Assembly: GCA_937923745.1 (NCBI GenBank)
Contig: CALDUO010000057.1
Coordinates: 1-40,333 of the forward strand
From: an uncultured Granulosicoccaceae bacterium
Lineage (GTDB): Bacteria; Pseudomonadota; Gammaproteobacteria; Granulosicoccales; Granulosicoccaceae
Reading direction: 5' to 3'
Length of the DNA stretch: 40,333 bases
Shown here: piece by piece, positions 39,621 to 40,333 of the stretch
Layout: the number at the start of each line of letters is the position of its first letter
How positions within the stretch are numbered: the first letter of the stretch is position 1
The notes under the pieces: model-generated
What the model saw: only the letters and a program-made list of their open reading frames with translations
Told to the model about the DNA's origin: nothing
Databases searched by the model: none
Position numbers and translations under genes: made by a program

Positions 39621-40196
39621 ATGATTGAATCAATACCACCCAACAATCTCGACACGCTACCCGATAGCTTACCAATACCCCTTGACGACGGTGCTTGTCA
39701 GCACTTGGTAAATTGCAAACTACCGTCAGTCTCCCTCGCAGCAACCTCCGGACCCGACATTGACCTTTCGATGCTACCGGGACTTACAGTCGTGTTTTGT
39801 TACCCCCGCACGGGCCGCCCTGGCGTACCGCTACCAGAGGGCTGGGATGACATTCCCGGCGCCAGAGGCTGTACACCACAGTCATGTGCTTTTCGGGATT
39901 TATCCCACGCTTTTCAAGCGCTTGGTGCCAACGTGTTTGGCTTAAGCACACAAGACTCACACTATCAGGCCGAGGCCGCCGAGCGGCTGCATTTGCCATT
40001 TCCGTTACTCAGTGATGAGCACTTGGCCTTCAGCCAGGCACTCTCACTTCCGCTCTTTAGCGTAGACGACATGACTATGATAAAACGTCTGACGTTAGTC
40101 ATTAATAATGGCACGGTATCTCACGTGTTTTATCCGGTCTTTCCACCAGACAAAAATGCAGATGACGTGCTCAGCTGGCTCAAACACCACACATAG
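39621..40196 (+). CDS. BCP-type peroxiredoxin (AhpC/TSA family)
   Basis: A 191-residue thiol peroxidase. The active-site region reads PRTGRPGVPLPEGWDDIPG then ARGCTPQSCAFRD, with peroxidatic Cys84 and probable resolving Cys89, the GCTxxxCxFRD arrangement of BCP-type enzymes. It would reduce hydrogen peroxide or organic peroxides in the cytoplasm. The spacer between PG and the Cys is longer than in E. coli Bcp. It is divergent from phzF; an 86-base gap separates the starts. Confidence 0.9.
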   Translation: MIESIPPNNLDTLPDSLPIPLDDGACQHLVNCKLPSVSLAATSGPDIDLSMLPGLTVVFCYPRTGRPGVPLPEGWDDIPGARGCTPQSCAFRDLSHAFQALGANVFGLSTQDSHYQAEAAERLHLPFPLLSDEHLAFSQALSLPLFSVDDMTMIKRLTLVINNGTVSHVFYPVFPPDKNADDVLSWLKHHT

Positions 40197-40216
40197 CGTT
40201 TGTACCCACTTTTGCA

Positions 40217-40333
40217 TTACTCAGTAATCACTGATGTTGCACTGTCATCATGTACGACGAATTCTGTAGCCTGATCTCTGATCCTGCCAATGACCTCAAC
40301 TATGATTACAACAATAAAAACCGGACTGTCACT
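40217..40333. other. Right edge: possible truncated genes on either strand
   Basis: Two frames stay open to the window end. On the plus strand ATG 40250 reads MYDEFCSLISDPANDLNYDY onwards without a stop. On the minus strand the frame ending with TAA at 40217-40219 has 38 open codons, ending FVVHDDSATSVITE, which looks like the C-terminus of a protein reading in from the right. The two overlap, so at most one is likely to be real. No Shine-Dalgarno is visible for the plus-strand start. Confidence 0.3.

Overview
The window reads as a chromosomal segment of a free-living Gram-negative bacterium, most likely a marine or aquatic gammaproteobacterium. The evidence is a NudC-type NADH pyrophosphatase, a glutathione reductase, UbiA, outer-membrane OmpA and lipoprotein signals, a GlyGly-CTERM sorting tail, and the MoxR/DUF58/TgpA cassette. 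I cannot name the genus. Genes are dense, base composition is moderate, and I saw no rRNA, tRNA, CRISPR array, transposase, integrase or phage gene. Apart from the repeats, this looks like core or house-keeping chromosome.

Layout. 0.5-3.6 kb (minus): a GT47/exostosin-like glycosyltransferase downstream of an exporter-type ABC transporter; a LysR regulator runs the other way at 4.0 kb. 5.0-13.3 kb (minus): a galactose-oxidase-like secreted copper-radical oxidase with PPC domains, a large DUF349 protein, an EAL (c-di-GMP phosphodiesterase) protein with a degenerate CZB-like tail, and an M48 peptidase fused to a TerB-like domain. 13.7-18.0 kb (plus): moxR, DUF58 and TgpA-like transglutaminase operon. 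18.1-19.6 kb: nudC and a small lipoprotein. 19.6-21.3 kb (minus): two YbjQ-family genes and a membrane-anchored M48 peptidase in an overlapping operon. 21.5-23.6 kb (plus): a nucleoside-phosphorylase-like gene coupled to a spore-photoproduct-lyase-like radical SAM gene, then a small zinc-ribbon protein. 23.7-27.8 kb: flavin reductase, CoA-type Nudix hydrolase, lipoprotein, and a MalY/PatB aminotransferase with a DMT exporter. 28.2-34.1 kb: gor, and divergently ubiA with two overlapping dynamin-like GTPases. 34.3-40.2 kb: comF, an OmpA-family protein with a clear sigma70 promoter and terminator, a PNPOx-like protein, a nucleoside deaminase, pirin, PhzF and a BCP-type peroxiredoxin.

The most unusual feature is a recurring pattern of short, degenerate tandem repeats (units of 9-15 bp, one of 27 bp). 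They fill several gene ends and intergenic gaps (428-493, 4966-5046, 13615-13692, 27901-28145, 34145-34354), and in-frame 9- or 12-bp versions lie inside coding sequences. At two loci, the M48-TerB gene and comF, the repeat unit contains the gene's own stop codon, so in-frame stops recur every 27 or 15 bp past the gene end.

The gene sets of most biological interest are the coupled pair of divergent GTPases downstream of ubiA (both with a DxPDFDS G3 motif and with complementary oddities in G4), the phosphorylase/SPL-like pair in a lineage with no sign of sporulation, and the YbjQ-YbjQ-M48 operon. Functions given for these three are inferences from motifs and context.
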